From: Rubrivirga marina
GTDB taxonomy: Bacteria; Bacteroidota; Rhodothermia; Rhodothermales; Rubricoccaceae
Reading direction: 5' to 3'
DNA: 35,929 bases
Assembly (NCBI RefSeq): GCF_002283365.1
Contig: NZ_MQWD01000001.1
Span: 4,189,042-4,224,970, forward strand
Under the pieces are notes generated by a model. That model was not told where the DNA came from. It searched no databases and was given only the letters and a program-made list of their open reading frames with translations. The translations under genes and the position numbers were made by a program. Shown here one piece after another: positions 8,460 through 16,070 of this stretch. Positions within the stretch are counted from its first letter, which is position 1. Every line of letters starts with the position of its first letter.

Positions 8460-8539
8460 GGAGAGGGGCGCAGGGGTGTCCCCCGGCTCCTCACAACCGT
8501 GCCGAGGTCAGGCGCGCCCCCTTTGGCCCGCCCTTCGTG

Positions 8540-9454
8540 TCACCGCGAGTTGACGAGACCGTCGTACGTCCCGAGGTGCGCCGAGTCCATCTCCGAGAGG
8601 AGCGCGTAGGCCTGGTTGCGCTGCGGCGAGTCGGCGAGGAGCGAGGCGAGCTCCTGGTACTTCGCCCCGAAGAACACGTCGGTCACGTAGCGCCGGCGGT
8701 TGTTCTGCTGATACAGCTCGTGGAGCGCCGTGAGCACCTCGATCGCGTCGGCCCAGGCCTGCTCGTGGCGGACGACGAAGTGGTCGAGCACCTCGAAGTG
8801 GTAGTCGTACTGCGCCTGGCGGACCGGCTGGAAGACCGGGTCGAGGAGCTCGTTGACGAGCGTGAACCGGGCGCGGTCCTCGACGCCCTGGCCGAACCAC
8901 CCTTCCCCCGGCGCCCCGGCCGGCGTCGTCCGCGAGAGCTCGGCGATGCGGCTCGCCCGCTCGAAGAACCGCGTCCCGCCGAGCGGCGAGAACGTGTCGT
9001 AGTCGTAGCCGAGGATGAGGTTGGCGTAGTAGTCGAGGACCGACGTGAGCGGGTTGAACCGGTTGGGGTCGTAGATCAGGCTCTGGCCGCGAGCGTAGGC
9101 GAACTCCCAGGTGTTGTCGGCCACGCGCATGGTCGTCGTTCGCTGCGCGGTCCCGTAGATGGGCCGGCTGGCCTGGACCACGAGCTGGGCGACGAACGAC
9201 GTCTGCGAGGGGGCGGCTGTGAACGTGATCTGGATCTGGCAGTCGATCCGCTCCTCGGCCCGGAACACGTCATCGGTCCACGCCCGGTTGTTGACGTAAC
9301 GGAAGACCTCCTCCCGGAACTCGTCGAGAAAGTCGAACTCCGTCCCGGTGATGGCGTCCCGGTTCAGGGTGATCTGGCAGTTGAGTTCCTGGGCGCGGGC
9401 CGGGGCGAGGGCGGCCGAGGCAGCGAGGACGATCAGGAGGGCGAGTCGGCGCAC
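8540..9454 (-). CDS. DUF4835 family protein (PorD-like, type IX secretion associated)
   Basis: 304 residues from a GTG at 9454. That start gives a signal peptide (VRRLALLIVLAASAALAPARA) ending before QELNCQITLNRDAITGTE; the upstream extension of the frame has no signal and crosses the divergent promoter region. The body matches the Bacteroidota DUF4835 family: the NCQI-type start, NNRAWTDDVFR, IYGTAQRTTTMRVADNTWEF, LDYYANLILGYDYDTFSPLGG, and AYALLSEMDSAHLGTYDGL near the C-terminus. I recall this family being named PorD and linked to the type IX secretion system; that link is family knowledge, not visible here. The mature protein is predicted in the periplasm or at the outer membrane. It is divergent (94 bp) from a PorV-like barrel, which fits an outer-membrane role. 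Confidence 0.85.
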   Translation of the reverse strand: MRRLALLIVLAASAALAPARAQELNCQITLNRDAITGTEFDFLDEFREEVFRYVNNRAWTDDVFRAEERIDCQIQITFTAAPSQTSFVAQLVVQASRPIYGTAQRTTTMRVADNTWEFAYARGQSLIYDPNRFNPLTSVLDYYANLILGYDYDTFSPLGGTRFFERASRIAELSRTTPAGAPGEGWFGQGVEDRARFTLVNELLDPVFQPVRQAQYDYHFEVLDHFVVRHEQAWADAIEVLTALHELYQQNNRRRYVTDVFFGAKYQELASLLADSPQRNQAYALLSEMDSAHLGTYDGLVNSR

Positions 9455-9548
9455 GTGGGAGGTCGTGGAGGAGTAGACCTGTATGTTTGAGTCTCGGGCC
9501 CAATCTACGGGGGTCCGTCGCCCGTCCGAACGACGCCAGACGGCAATT

Positions 9549-10391
9549 ATGCGCGCCCTGCTCCGCCTCGCCCCCCTCCTCACCGCCGTGCTCTGGCTGG
9601 GGGCGCCCGCGGCGCACGCCCAGTTGGCCGAGGGCGGGGCCCGCACCCTCGCACTCGGGCGGGCCGGTGCCGCCCTCGGAGGCGAGGCGTGGGGCCACGC
9701 GAACCCCGCGGCCTGGGCCGGCCTCGGCGAGACGCGCGCGGCGCTCCAGGCGAGCCAGGCGTTCGGGCTCAGCGAGCTCCGCCTCGGCGCGCTGTCGGCC
9801 GCCCTCCCCACGTCGCTCGCGACCGTCGCCGTCCACGCCCGGACGTACGGGTTCTCGGAGCGCCGCGAGACGCGTGTCCTCGTCGGCGCCGCGCGGCCGC
9901 TCCCGCTCAGCGTCACGCGCCGGCTCGACGTCGGGCTGGCCGTCGGCATTGAGACGGCCTCGACGGACGGCTACGCCAACCACACGGCGCTCCTCGTCCA
10001 CGCCGGCGTCCAGGGCGACGTGCTGCCCGGCCTCCGCGCCGGCCTCGCCGCCCGGAACCTCTTCGGCCTCGGGCTCGACGACACGGCCGACCTCCGGCGC
10101 TCGGCCTCGACGGTCCCCGGCGTGACCGTCGGCGTGGCCTACGCACCTTCGGCCCGCGCGACGCTCGTGCTCGACGCCGACCAGGACCTCGACTTCGGCC
10201 TGTCGGTCCGTGCCGGCGCCGAGGTGCTCGCCGTCGAGGCGCTCGCGCTCCGGGCCGGTGTCTCGACGGCGCCCGTCCGGTTCACGGCCGGCGTCGGCGT
10301 CCGCGCCGGGACTCTCCGCGCCGACCTCGCCGTTGAGGCCCACGAGACGCTCGGCCTGACGCCGGCCGTCGGCCTAGAGATCGGGCTGTGA
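9549..10391 (+). CDS. PorV/PorQ-like outer-membrane beta-barrel protein
   Basis: 280 residues from ATG 9549, chosen for the signal peptide MRALLRLAPLLTAVLWLGAP ending at AHAQ; an upstream in-frame start at 9483 lacks a signal. The mature start LAEGGARTLALGRAGAALGG with HANPAAWAGL is the pattern of PorV/PorQ (UPF0164) proteins, in which a Gly-rich first strand is followed by xNPAxxA. Alternating hydrophobic strands continue to the end (LAVEAHETLGLTPAVGLEIG), typical of a barrel without a separate plug. PorV family members carry or receive cargo in type IX secretion, but Rhodothermota genomes hold many paralogues, so a transport role is only inferred. It shares a divergent region with the DUF4835 gene and precedes a ComEA-type HhH barrel gene by 247 bp. 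Confidence 0.7.
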   Translation: MRALLRLAPLLTAVLWLGAPAAHAQLAEGGARTLALGRAGAALGGEAWGHANPAAWAGLGETRAALQASQAFGLSELRLGALSAALPTSLATVAVHARTYGFSERRETRVLVGAARPLPLSVTRRLDVGLAVGIETASTDGYANHTALLVHAGVQGDVLPGLRAGLAARNLFGLGLDDTADLRRSASTVPGVTVGVAYAPSARATLVLDADQDLDFGLSVRAGAEVLAVEALALRAGVSTAPVRFTAGVGVRAGTLRADLAVEAHETLGLTPAVGLEIGL

Positions 10392-10398
10392 GGGGCGG

Positions 10399-10426
10399 GG
10401 CATGAGGCGTCAGGCATCAGGCGTGA
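10399..10426 (+). repeat. Four tandem 7-bp units GGCRTSA
   Basis: GGCATGA, GGCGTCA, GGCATCA and GGCGTGA follow each other without gaps just after the PorV-like stop codon. All four fit GGC(A/G)T(G/C)A. No function is evident. Confidence 0.7.
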
Positions 10427-10514
10427 GGGGGGCGCGGCCGGTGGGCGCTGGCACTCGCCGCGGCACGGCGTCGCCTCCGGTGGCGAGGAGAACACGGCGG
10501 CTCCGCACACCTCG

Positions 10515-10644
10515 TGTCATCCTGAGGGGCAGCGCGACGAACCGACAGGTCGGCACAGCCAAGCGTCCCGTGTCTCCCGCCGAGGCGCGCCGATGGACGG
10601 AGCGGTCGAGTCCGGAGAGATCCTTCGCTCCGCTCAGGATGACA
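10515..10644. repeat. 130-bp intergenic element bounded by 12-bp inverted repeats
   Basis: TGTCATCCTGAG (10515-10526) and CTCAGGATGACA (10633-10644) are perfect inverted repeats 106 nt apart. The right end includes the 27-bp repeat (10617-10643) that recurs with one mismatch at 4442-4468. The interior has a small hairpin (CCGAC/GTCGG). It resembles a small non-autonomous palindromic element (REP or MITE-like); no transposase is present in the window. Its ATG at 10639 serves as the best start of the next gene. Confidence 0.6.
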
Positions 10645-12822
10645 GGATGGACGGGTCGGAGGTTCGACCTGTCCGCGTGGATCGCTCTCCTCCTCTCACT
10701 CGCCCTCCCCGCCTCGGCGCAGGTGCCGGCGGACTCGGCCGACACGGAGGTCGATACGGAGGCCCGGTTCGAGGCGCTCGTCGAGGACGACCTCGCGGGC
10801 GACCCGACGGAGCTCCTGGAGTTGTTGGCGTCGCTCCGCGACGACCCGCTCGACGTCAACACGGCGACGGCCGAGGAGCTGGCGCAGGTGCCGGCACTCG
10901 GGCCCCTCCTCGCCGCCGCGGTGGTCCGCCGACGCGCCGAGGCGGGCCCGTTCACGTCGCTGCCGGCGCTCCGCCAGGTCGAGGGCGTCACGGCCGACGT
11001 CTACCTCGACGCCCGGCCGTTCCTCACGATCGGCCCGACGCTGGACGCGGCGGCCGGGCCGGCGCCGCGCTTCCCCGCCGCGCCGTCGATCGGGCAGGTC
11101 GTCTCCGGCCTCCGCTACACCGGGATCCAGCGCGTCCAGCGCCGCCTCGACCTCGGCGCCGGCTACGAGGGCCCCGACTCGCTCCGGGCCTACCCCGGCT
11201 CGCCCGAGCGGATCTACACGCGGCTCCAGGCGACGTACCGCCGGCAGGTCTCGGTCAACGTCACGCTCGAAAAGGACCCCGGCGAGCCGTTCCGGTTCGA
11301 CGGCGCGACGAACACCTATGGGTACGACTACCAGAGCGCGCACGTCGCCGTGATGGACGCCGGGCGGATCGACGCGCTCGTCATCGGCGACTACTCGGCC
11401 CAGTTCGGACAGGGCCTCGCGCTGTGGCGCGCGTCGGGCTTCGGGAAGGGGCCGGACGCCGTCGGCGGGCCGCTGCGAAGCGGGCGCGGCATCCGACCGT
11501 ACGGCTCGGTCGACGAGAACAACTTTTTCCGCGGGGCCGCACTCACGCTGGGCGTCGGGAAGGGCCTCTACGTCTCGGCGTTTGCCAGCCGGCGCGCGCT
11601 CGACGCCAGCCTCTTCGCGCCTGACACGGCCGACCTGGGGGACCCCGACCTCCCACCTGGCGCCTTCGACGCCGTCGTCACCAGCCTCAGCGCCGACGGG
11701 CTCCACCGGACCGACCGCGAGCTCGCGCGGAAGGACGCGCTCGACGAGACGCTCGTCGGCGGCGCTGCGGAGTACCGGATCTCGAACGGCGTGATCGAGG
11801 GGCAGGTGGGCGTCGTCGCCACGCGCTCGGCGTTCGGGACGCCCCTCGCGCCCGGCACCCGTCCCGACGAGTTGTTCGACTTCGCCGGCGACGAGGCGAC
11901 GGTCGTCAGCGCCTACGCCGACGCGAAGACGCGAGCGGGCGTCGCCTTCGCCGAGGTCGCGCGCGGTGCGGGCGGCGGGCTCGGCGCCGTCGGCGGCGTG
12001 GGCCTCGACCTCGGCGGCGGCGCGGACCTCCTCGTCGTCGGGCGGCGCTACGCGCCGGACTACGTCTCGCTCCACGGCTACCCGTTCGGCGAGCGGAACG
12101 GGGTCGGGCGGAACGAGAGCGGCATCTACGCCGGCGTCCGCCTCAAGCCGTCGCGGGCGTGGACGGTCAACGCGTACCTCGACCAGTACCGGTTCCCGTT
12201 CCTCCGCTTCAACGTGCCGCGGCCGAGCCGGGGCGCCGAGGCGCTCGTCCACGTCGAGCACCGGCCGAGCCGCTACGCCCGTGTCTATGCCCAGGCGCGG
12301 ACCGAGACGCGCGAGGTGTCGCGCGACGCCGACAACACCGTGCCGGGCAGCGTCGTCGGGAGCCTCGGCGAGCAAACGCGCCAGACGCTCCGGCTCCAGG
12401 GCGAGTGGGACGCCAGCCGGCGCCTCCGCCTGAGGTCGCGCGTCGAAGGTTCTCGGTTCGAGGACGAGGACCCGGCGGTCGGCGTGAGCACCGGCTCCCT
12501 CGTCTACCAGGACGTCCGCTGGCAGATTTCCGAGTGGCTCCGCACCGACGTGCGCCTCACCCTCTTCGACACCGACGGCTACGACGCGCGGCTGTACGCG
12601 TTCGAGAACGACCTGACGGGCGTGTTCGCGATCCCGGCGCTCTCGGGCCGCGGCGTCCGCGGCTACCTCCTGTTCACCGCGCGTCCCTCGAGCGGCGTGA
12701 CGGCCCAGCTCAAGCTGGCGACGACGTGGCTCCGGCGCGTCAACACGATCGGGTCGGGCGCCAACGCGGTCGCGGGCCAGCGCGTGAGCGACCTCGGCGT
12801 TCAACTCCGCGTGCGGATCTGA
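10639..12822 (+). CDS. ComEA-type helix-hairpin-helix protein with outer-membrane barrel
   Basis: 727 residues from ATG 10639, which lies inside a dispersed repeat and gives a signal peptide whose hydrophobic core is WIALLLSLALPASAQ. Residues ~71-124 are a ComEA-like double HhH (LDVNTATAEELAQVPALGP, then RRRAEAGPFTSLPALRQVEG). The rest (~150-727) is a large aromatic-edged beta-strand region with features such as GLRYTGIQRVQRRLDLG, IGDYSAQFGQGLALWRASGF and a C-terminal strand SDLGVQLRVRI, consistent with a big outer-membrane barrel. This architecture is common in Bacteroidota and not functionally defined; DNA binding or uptake is one idea from the HhH part. No co-transcribed partner is obvious. 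A CCGCCTCGG hairpin ends the gene. Confidence 0.8.
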   Translation: MTGWTGRRFDLSAWIALLLSLALPASAQVPADSADTEVDTEARFEALVEDDLAGDPTELLELLASLRDDPLDVNTATAEELAQVPALGPLLAAAVVRRRAEAGPFTSLPALRQVEGVTADVYLDARPFLTIGPTLDAAAGPAPRFPAAPSIGQVVSGLRYTGIQRVQRRLDLGAGYEGPDSLRAYPGSPERIYTRLQATYRRQVSVNVTLEKDPGEPFRFDGATNTYGYDYQSAHVAVMDAGRIDALVIGDYSAQFGQGLALWRASGFGKGPDAVGGPLRSGRGIRPYGSVDENNFFRGAALTLGVGKGLYVSAFASRRALDASLFAPDTADLGDPDLPPGAFDAVVTSLSADGLHRTDRELARKDALDETLVGGAAEYRISNGVIEGQVGVVATRSAFGTPLAPGTRPDELFDFAGDEATVVSAYADAKTRAGVAFAEVARGAGGGLGAVGGVGLDLGGGADLLVVGRRYAPDYVSLHGYPFGERNGVGRNESGIYAGVRLKPSRAWTVNAYLDQYRFPFLRFNVPRPSRGAEALVHVEHRPSRYARVYAQARTETREVSRDADNTVPGSVVGSLGEQTRQTLRLQGEWDASRRLRLRSRVEGSRFEDEDPAVGVSTGSLVYQDVRWQISEWLRTDVRLTLFDTDGYDARLYAFENDLTGVFAIPALSGRGVRGYLLFTARPSSGVTAQLKLATTWLRRVNTIGSGANAVAGQRVSDLGVQLRVRI

Positions 12823-12828
12823 CCCCGA

Positions 12829-12848
12829 CCGCCTCGGTGCCGAGGCGG
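12829..12848 (+). terminator. CCGCCTCGG/CCGAGGCGG hairpin
   Basis: Perfect 9-base arms around TG, starting six bases after the stop codon of the HhH barrel gene. It is one of the recurring post-stop hairpins of this window. No U-tract follows. Confidence 0.6.
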
Positions 12849-12886
12849 AGAGGACCGACCGAAGCGGGATCGCCGTCCGTCCGGGG

Positions 12887-12894
12887 TAGGTTCG
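12887..12894 (+). promoter_or_regulatory. Putative -7 box for the ABC exporter
   Basis: TAGGTTCG fits TAnnTTnG and ends only seven bases before the ATG at 12902. If it is the true -7 element, the transcript would be leaderless or nearly so. Confidence 0.4.
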
Positions 12895-12901
12895 ACGGCC
12901 G

Positions 12902-14689
12902 ATGGCCGACTCCCGTCCTCCCCGCTCCCTCGTCGCCTCGCTCCGGCGGATCCTGACGTTCGCGCGGCCCTACCGCCGCCGGCTCGCGGCGGCCATCGCG
13001 CTCACGCTCCTCTCGACGGCCGTCGGCCTCGTGGTCCCGCTCGGGCTCCAGGGGCTGCTCGACTCCGTGTTCGAGGCCGAGAACGCGACGCGGCTCAACC
13101 AACTGACCCTCGCGCTCCTCGGGCTGTTCGCGGTCCAGGCCGTGCTCGGGTTCGGGGGCAGCTACCTCATGGAGTGGACCGGGGAGCGCGTCGTGACCGA
13201 CCTCCGGCGACGGCTCTACGCCCACCTCCACACGCTCGGGTTCCGCTTCTTCGCCGACGAGCGGACGGGCGAGATCACGTCGCGACTCACGAACGACGTC
13301 TCGAAGGTCCAGTCGGCCGCGACGAGCGACCTCGCGGAGGTGCTCCGCCTGGGCCTCACGCTCGTGGGGTCGGTCGCCATCATGCTCGGACTCAACTGGC
13401 GGCTCTCGCTCGTGATCTTCGCCGTCGTGCCGGCCGTCGCCCTCGCGATGCGCCGGTTCGGGGCCGTCGTGCGCCAGCTGTCGCGGACGATCCAGGACCG
13501 GCTGGCCGAGACGACGGCCGTGGCCGAGGAGTCGATCTCGGCCGTCCGCGTGGTGAAGGCGTTCGCGCGCGAGCCGTACGAGGTCGGGCGCTACGCCGAC
13601 GCCGTCGAGGCCCTGTTCGACACGGCCAGGCGGCGGGCCTGGATCGTGGCCCTGTTCTGGTCGGGCGTCGGGTTCGGGTTCTCGGTCGCGCTCGTCGTCA
13701 TCTTCTGGTTCGGCGGGCGGGAGGTGCTGGCCGAGCGGCTCACGGCCGGCGCGCTCGTCGCGTTCATCGTCTACGCGCTCAACATCGCGCGGAGCGTGTC
13801 GGGCGCGGGCCGGCTCTACACGTCGTTCCAGAGCGCGGCCGGCGCCTCCGAGCGGCTGTTCGACCTGCTGGACACCCGGAGCGAGATCGTCGAGAAATCC
13901 GACGCCGTGGTGCTGGGCGATGTCCGCGGCGAGGTCGTGCTCGACGGCGTCTCGTTCGCTTATGCCGACGGCCAGCCGGTCCTGCAGGACGTCTCGCTGC
14001 GGGCCGCGCCCGGCGAGACCGTTGCCCTCGTCGGCCCGAGCGGGGCGGGCAAGACGACGCTGCTCCACCTCATCCCGCGGTTCTACGACCCCGACCGCGG
14101 CGCCATCCGAGTCGACGGCGTCGACCTCCGCGACGCGACCGTCCGGAGCGTCCGCGAAGCCGTCGCGCTCGTGGCGCAGGACGTCCAGCTCTTCGGCGTC
14201 TCGCTCCGCGACAACATCCGCTACGGCCGCCTCGACGCGACCGACGCCGAGGTCGAGGCCGCCGCCCGCGCCGCCCACGCCGACGAGTTTATCGAGGCGT
14301 TCCCGGAGGGCTACGACACGCCCGTCGGCGAGCGCGGGGTGAAGCTATCCGGCGGCCAGCGCCAGCGGATCGCGATTGCGCGGGCGCTCCTGAAGGACCC
14401 GCCGATCCTGCTCCTCGACGAGGCCACGAGCGCGCTCGACGCGGCCTCCGAGGCCCACGTCCAGGCGGCCCTCGCCGAGCTCATGGTCGGGCGGACGTCG
14501 TTCGTCATCGCCCACCGGCTGGCGACGGTCCGCGACGCCGATCGGATCGTGGTCCTCGACGCCGGGCGCGTGGTCGAGGAAGGCACGCACGCCGCCCTCG
14601 TCGCGGCCGGCGGCCTCTACGCCGACCTCGCGGCCCGCCAGTTCGCCACGGGCGGCGACCTCGTGGACGCGGCGACCGAGGTGGTCTGA
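12902..14689 (+). CDS. MsbA-type ABC transporter (fused membrane and ATPase domains)
   Basis: 595 residues, the usual length for a half-size ABC exporter that acts as a homodimer. Residues ~15-320 hold six membrane segments (for example [20 protein letters not shown] and [20 protein letters not shown]) with the coupling-helix region [20 protein letters not shown]. The ATPase has Walker [10 protein letters not shown] (~379), a Q-loop, signature [16 protein letters not shown] (~483), Walker [13 protein letters not shown] (~503) and switch His in IAHRLATV. All catalytic positions look intact. The family exports lipid A precursors, lipids or drugs; the MsbA-like sequence [20 protein letters not shown] suggests lipid flipping, but the substrate is inferred. 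It has its own putative promoter and sits between unrelated genes. Confidence 0.93.
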   Translation: MADSRPPRSLVASLRRILTFARPYRRRLAAAIALTLLSTAVGLVVPLGLQGLLDSVFEAENATRLNQLTLALLGLFAVQAVLGFGGSYLMEWTGERVVTDLRRRLYAHLHTLGFRFFADERTGEITSRLTNDVSKVQSAATSDLAEVLRLGLTLVGSVAIMLGLNWRLSLVIFAVVPAVALAMRRFGAVVRQLSRTIQDRLAETTAVAEESISAVRVVKAFAREPYEVGRYADAVEALFDTARRRAWIVALFWSGVGFGFSVALVVIFWFGGREVLAERLTAGALVAFIVYALNIARSVSGAGRLYTSFQSAAGASERLFDLLDTRSEIVEKSDAVVLGDVRGEVVLDGVSFAYADGQPVLQDVSLRAAPGETVALVGPSGAGKTTLLHLIPRFYDPDRGAIRVDGVDLRDATVRSVREAVALVAQDVQLFGVSLRDNIRYGRLDATDAEVEAAARAAHADEFIEAFPEGYDTPVGERGVKLSGGQRQRIAIARALLKDPPILLLDEATSALDAASEAHVQAALAELMVGRTSFVIAHRLATVRDADRIVVLDAGRVVEEGTHAALVAAGGLYADLAARQFATGGDLVDAATEVV

Positions 14690-14801
14690 CCCGCGGCCTC
14701 AGGTCTCCCCGGAGGTCGCCGACGACCCGAACCGGCCCCTCCACTTCCCGTTCCGTTCCCCCCATGTCGACGCAGGCTCGCTCCGCACCGCTCGCTGTGG
14801 G

Positions 14802-14809
14802 TACCCTTC
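14802..14809 (+). promoter_or_regulatory. Putative -7 box for the cyclophilin gene
   Basis: TACCCTTC resembles the TAnnTTTG family and the TATCCTTC upstream of the metallophosphoesterase. It lies about 30 nt before the ATG. The leader that follows is pyrimidine-rich and includes six consecutive T just before the start codon, with no Shine-Dalgarno sequence. Confidence 0.35.
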
Positions 14810-14840
14810 CCAACGCACACTCTCCTCCCCCTTTTTTCTG

Positions 14841-15323
14841 ATGGCCCAGCAGTACGACGCCCCGCCCGCGATGCAGATCGACACGGACACCACGTACCGC
14901 GCGACGATCTCGACCGACCGCGGCGACATCGTCCTCGACCTCCACCCGCAGCACGCGCCGAAGACCGTCAACAACTTCGTGACGCTCGCGAAGGACGGGT
15001 TCTACGACGGCCTCACGTTCCACCGCGTGATCCCCAACTTCATGATCCAAGGCGGCGACCCGACGGGCACCGGCTCGGGCGGCCCCGGCTACCGCTTCGA
15101 GGACGAGACGCGCGGCAACCCGCTCACGCACGAGACGGGCGTGATCTCGATGGCGAACGCCGGCCCCAACACGAACGGAAGCCAGTTCTTCATCACGCAC
15201 AGCCCGCAGCCGCACCTCAACGGCCGCCACACCGTCTTCGGCGAGGTCGTCGAGGGCCAGGACGTGGTCGAGGCGATCCGCCAGGGCGACACGATGACCT
15301 CGGTCACGATCGAGGAGGCCTGA
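14841..15323 (+). CDS. Cyclophilin-type peptidyl-prolyl cis-trans isomerase
   Basis: 160 residues, typical for a single-domain bacterial cyclophilin. The fold is covered from [15 protein letters not shown] to the C-terminus, with catalytic FHRV (Arg62), [40 protein letters not shown] and [14 protein letters not shown]. There is no signal peptide, so it acts in the cytoplasm, unlike the lipoprotein PPIase at 5608, whose C-terminal domain it closely resembles (shared [14 protein letters not shown] and VVEGQDVV). It has its own short promoter region after the ABC exporter and is followed by a strong hairpin. Confidence 0.95.
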   Translation: MAQQYDAPPAMQIDTDTTYRATISTDRGDIVLDLHPQHAPKTVNNFVTLAKDGFYDGLTFHRVIPNFMIQGGDPTGTGSGGPGYRFEDETRGNPLTHETGVISMANAGPNTNGSQFFITHSPQPHLNGRHTVFGEVVEGQDVVEAIRQGDTMTSVTIEEA

Positions 15324-15332
15324 GCCCCCGCC

Positions 15333-15358
15333 CGCCCGCCTCGACACCGAGGCGGGCG
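15333..15358 (+). terminator. Perfect 11-bp hairpin after the cyclophilin gene
   Basis: CGCCCGCCTCG and CGAGGCGGGCG pair perfectly around an ACAC loop, ten bases after the stop. It contains the window's recurrent CCGCCTCG/CGAGGCGG motif. No T-run follows. Confidence 0.65.
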
Positions 15359-15396
15359 CACCTGGATCGAGGAACGGCCTGCGCAGACCGTTCTCT

Positions 15397-15907
15397 CTAG
15401 ATGAGAGATCCGGCGGATGTCGCCAGCGGGAGCCTTCTAGATCTCGCCGACCTCGGCACCGCCGGTGTCGTTCTCAGGATTGTCCCCCTCGTGTCTACAT
15501 CGAGCACGTCGAACGATTCGGCCTTGAGGACCGGGCGAAACAGGAAGCCCTGGAAGCCGGGCGCCGCGGGGTTGCCGCGCGTCACGAACGACCTCTCTAC
15601 GTCGACGAGCGTGTCGGTCCCGTCGCAGAGGTCGAGGAGCTTGAGTTCTACGGCGAACCGTCGAACAAGACGCTCCGGTGCGAGATCTCGTCGAGCCCGG
15701 TCGTGTCGTCGTCCACGTCGCGGTCGGCGGACAGCAACCCGATGCAGGTGATCGTGGTTACGGCAGCCTCGGCGAGATCGAATGGGCAGGGGTCGTCGGT
15801 GAGGCGGACGTCAGCTGGGCCTCGCCCCTTGCCGGGTCGGCGGAGTCACAGGCTTGAAGGACCAAACCGAGCGCGATGAGCAGTCCGGCCAGGAGGAATG
15901 CGCGCAT
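15397..15907 (-). pseudogene. Frameshifted lipoprotein gene remnant
   Basis: Reading leftward from ATG 15907 gives a lipoprotein signal (MRAFLLAGLLIALGLVLQAC, then DSADPARGEAQ) that stops after 48 codons. The apparent continuation is in a second frame (VRLTDDPCPFDLAEAAVTTI, then LLSADRDVDDD) and then a third (RFAVELKLLDLCDGTDTLVD, then VTRGNPAAPGFQGFLFRPVL) ending near 15397. Two frameshifts therefore split one secreted lipoprotein of roughly 160 residues. Base composition is less GC-rich than neighbouring genes, which suits decay. I do not recognise the family. The 160 bp between its start and the amidase (15908-16070) shows no gene. Sequencing error is an alternative explanation for the shifts. 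Confidence 0.6.
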
Positions 15908-16070
15908 GGGGGAGTCGGGGGGACGTGCTGTGGTGGGAGGTCGTCAACGGCTAGGATCGTCCGGGATTCCCACCGGCCCAAACATTCCCAACCTTCGGAA
16001 GGGCTGACCGGCGTTTCCGAGCCGATTACAGCCATTAGGGACCGTTACCTCACCGAACCATCAGGCGCCA

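Noticed and set aside
10696-12804. 702-residue open frame antisense to the HhH barrel gene
   Set aside because: Composition is biased and no signal or domain is seen; the sense strand has signal peptide, HhH and barrel.
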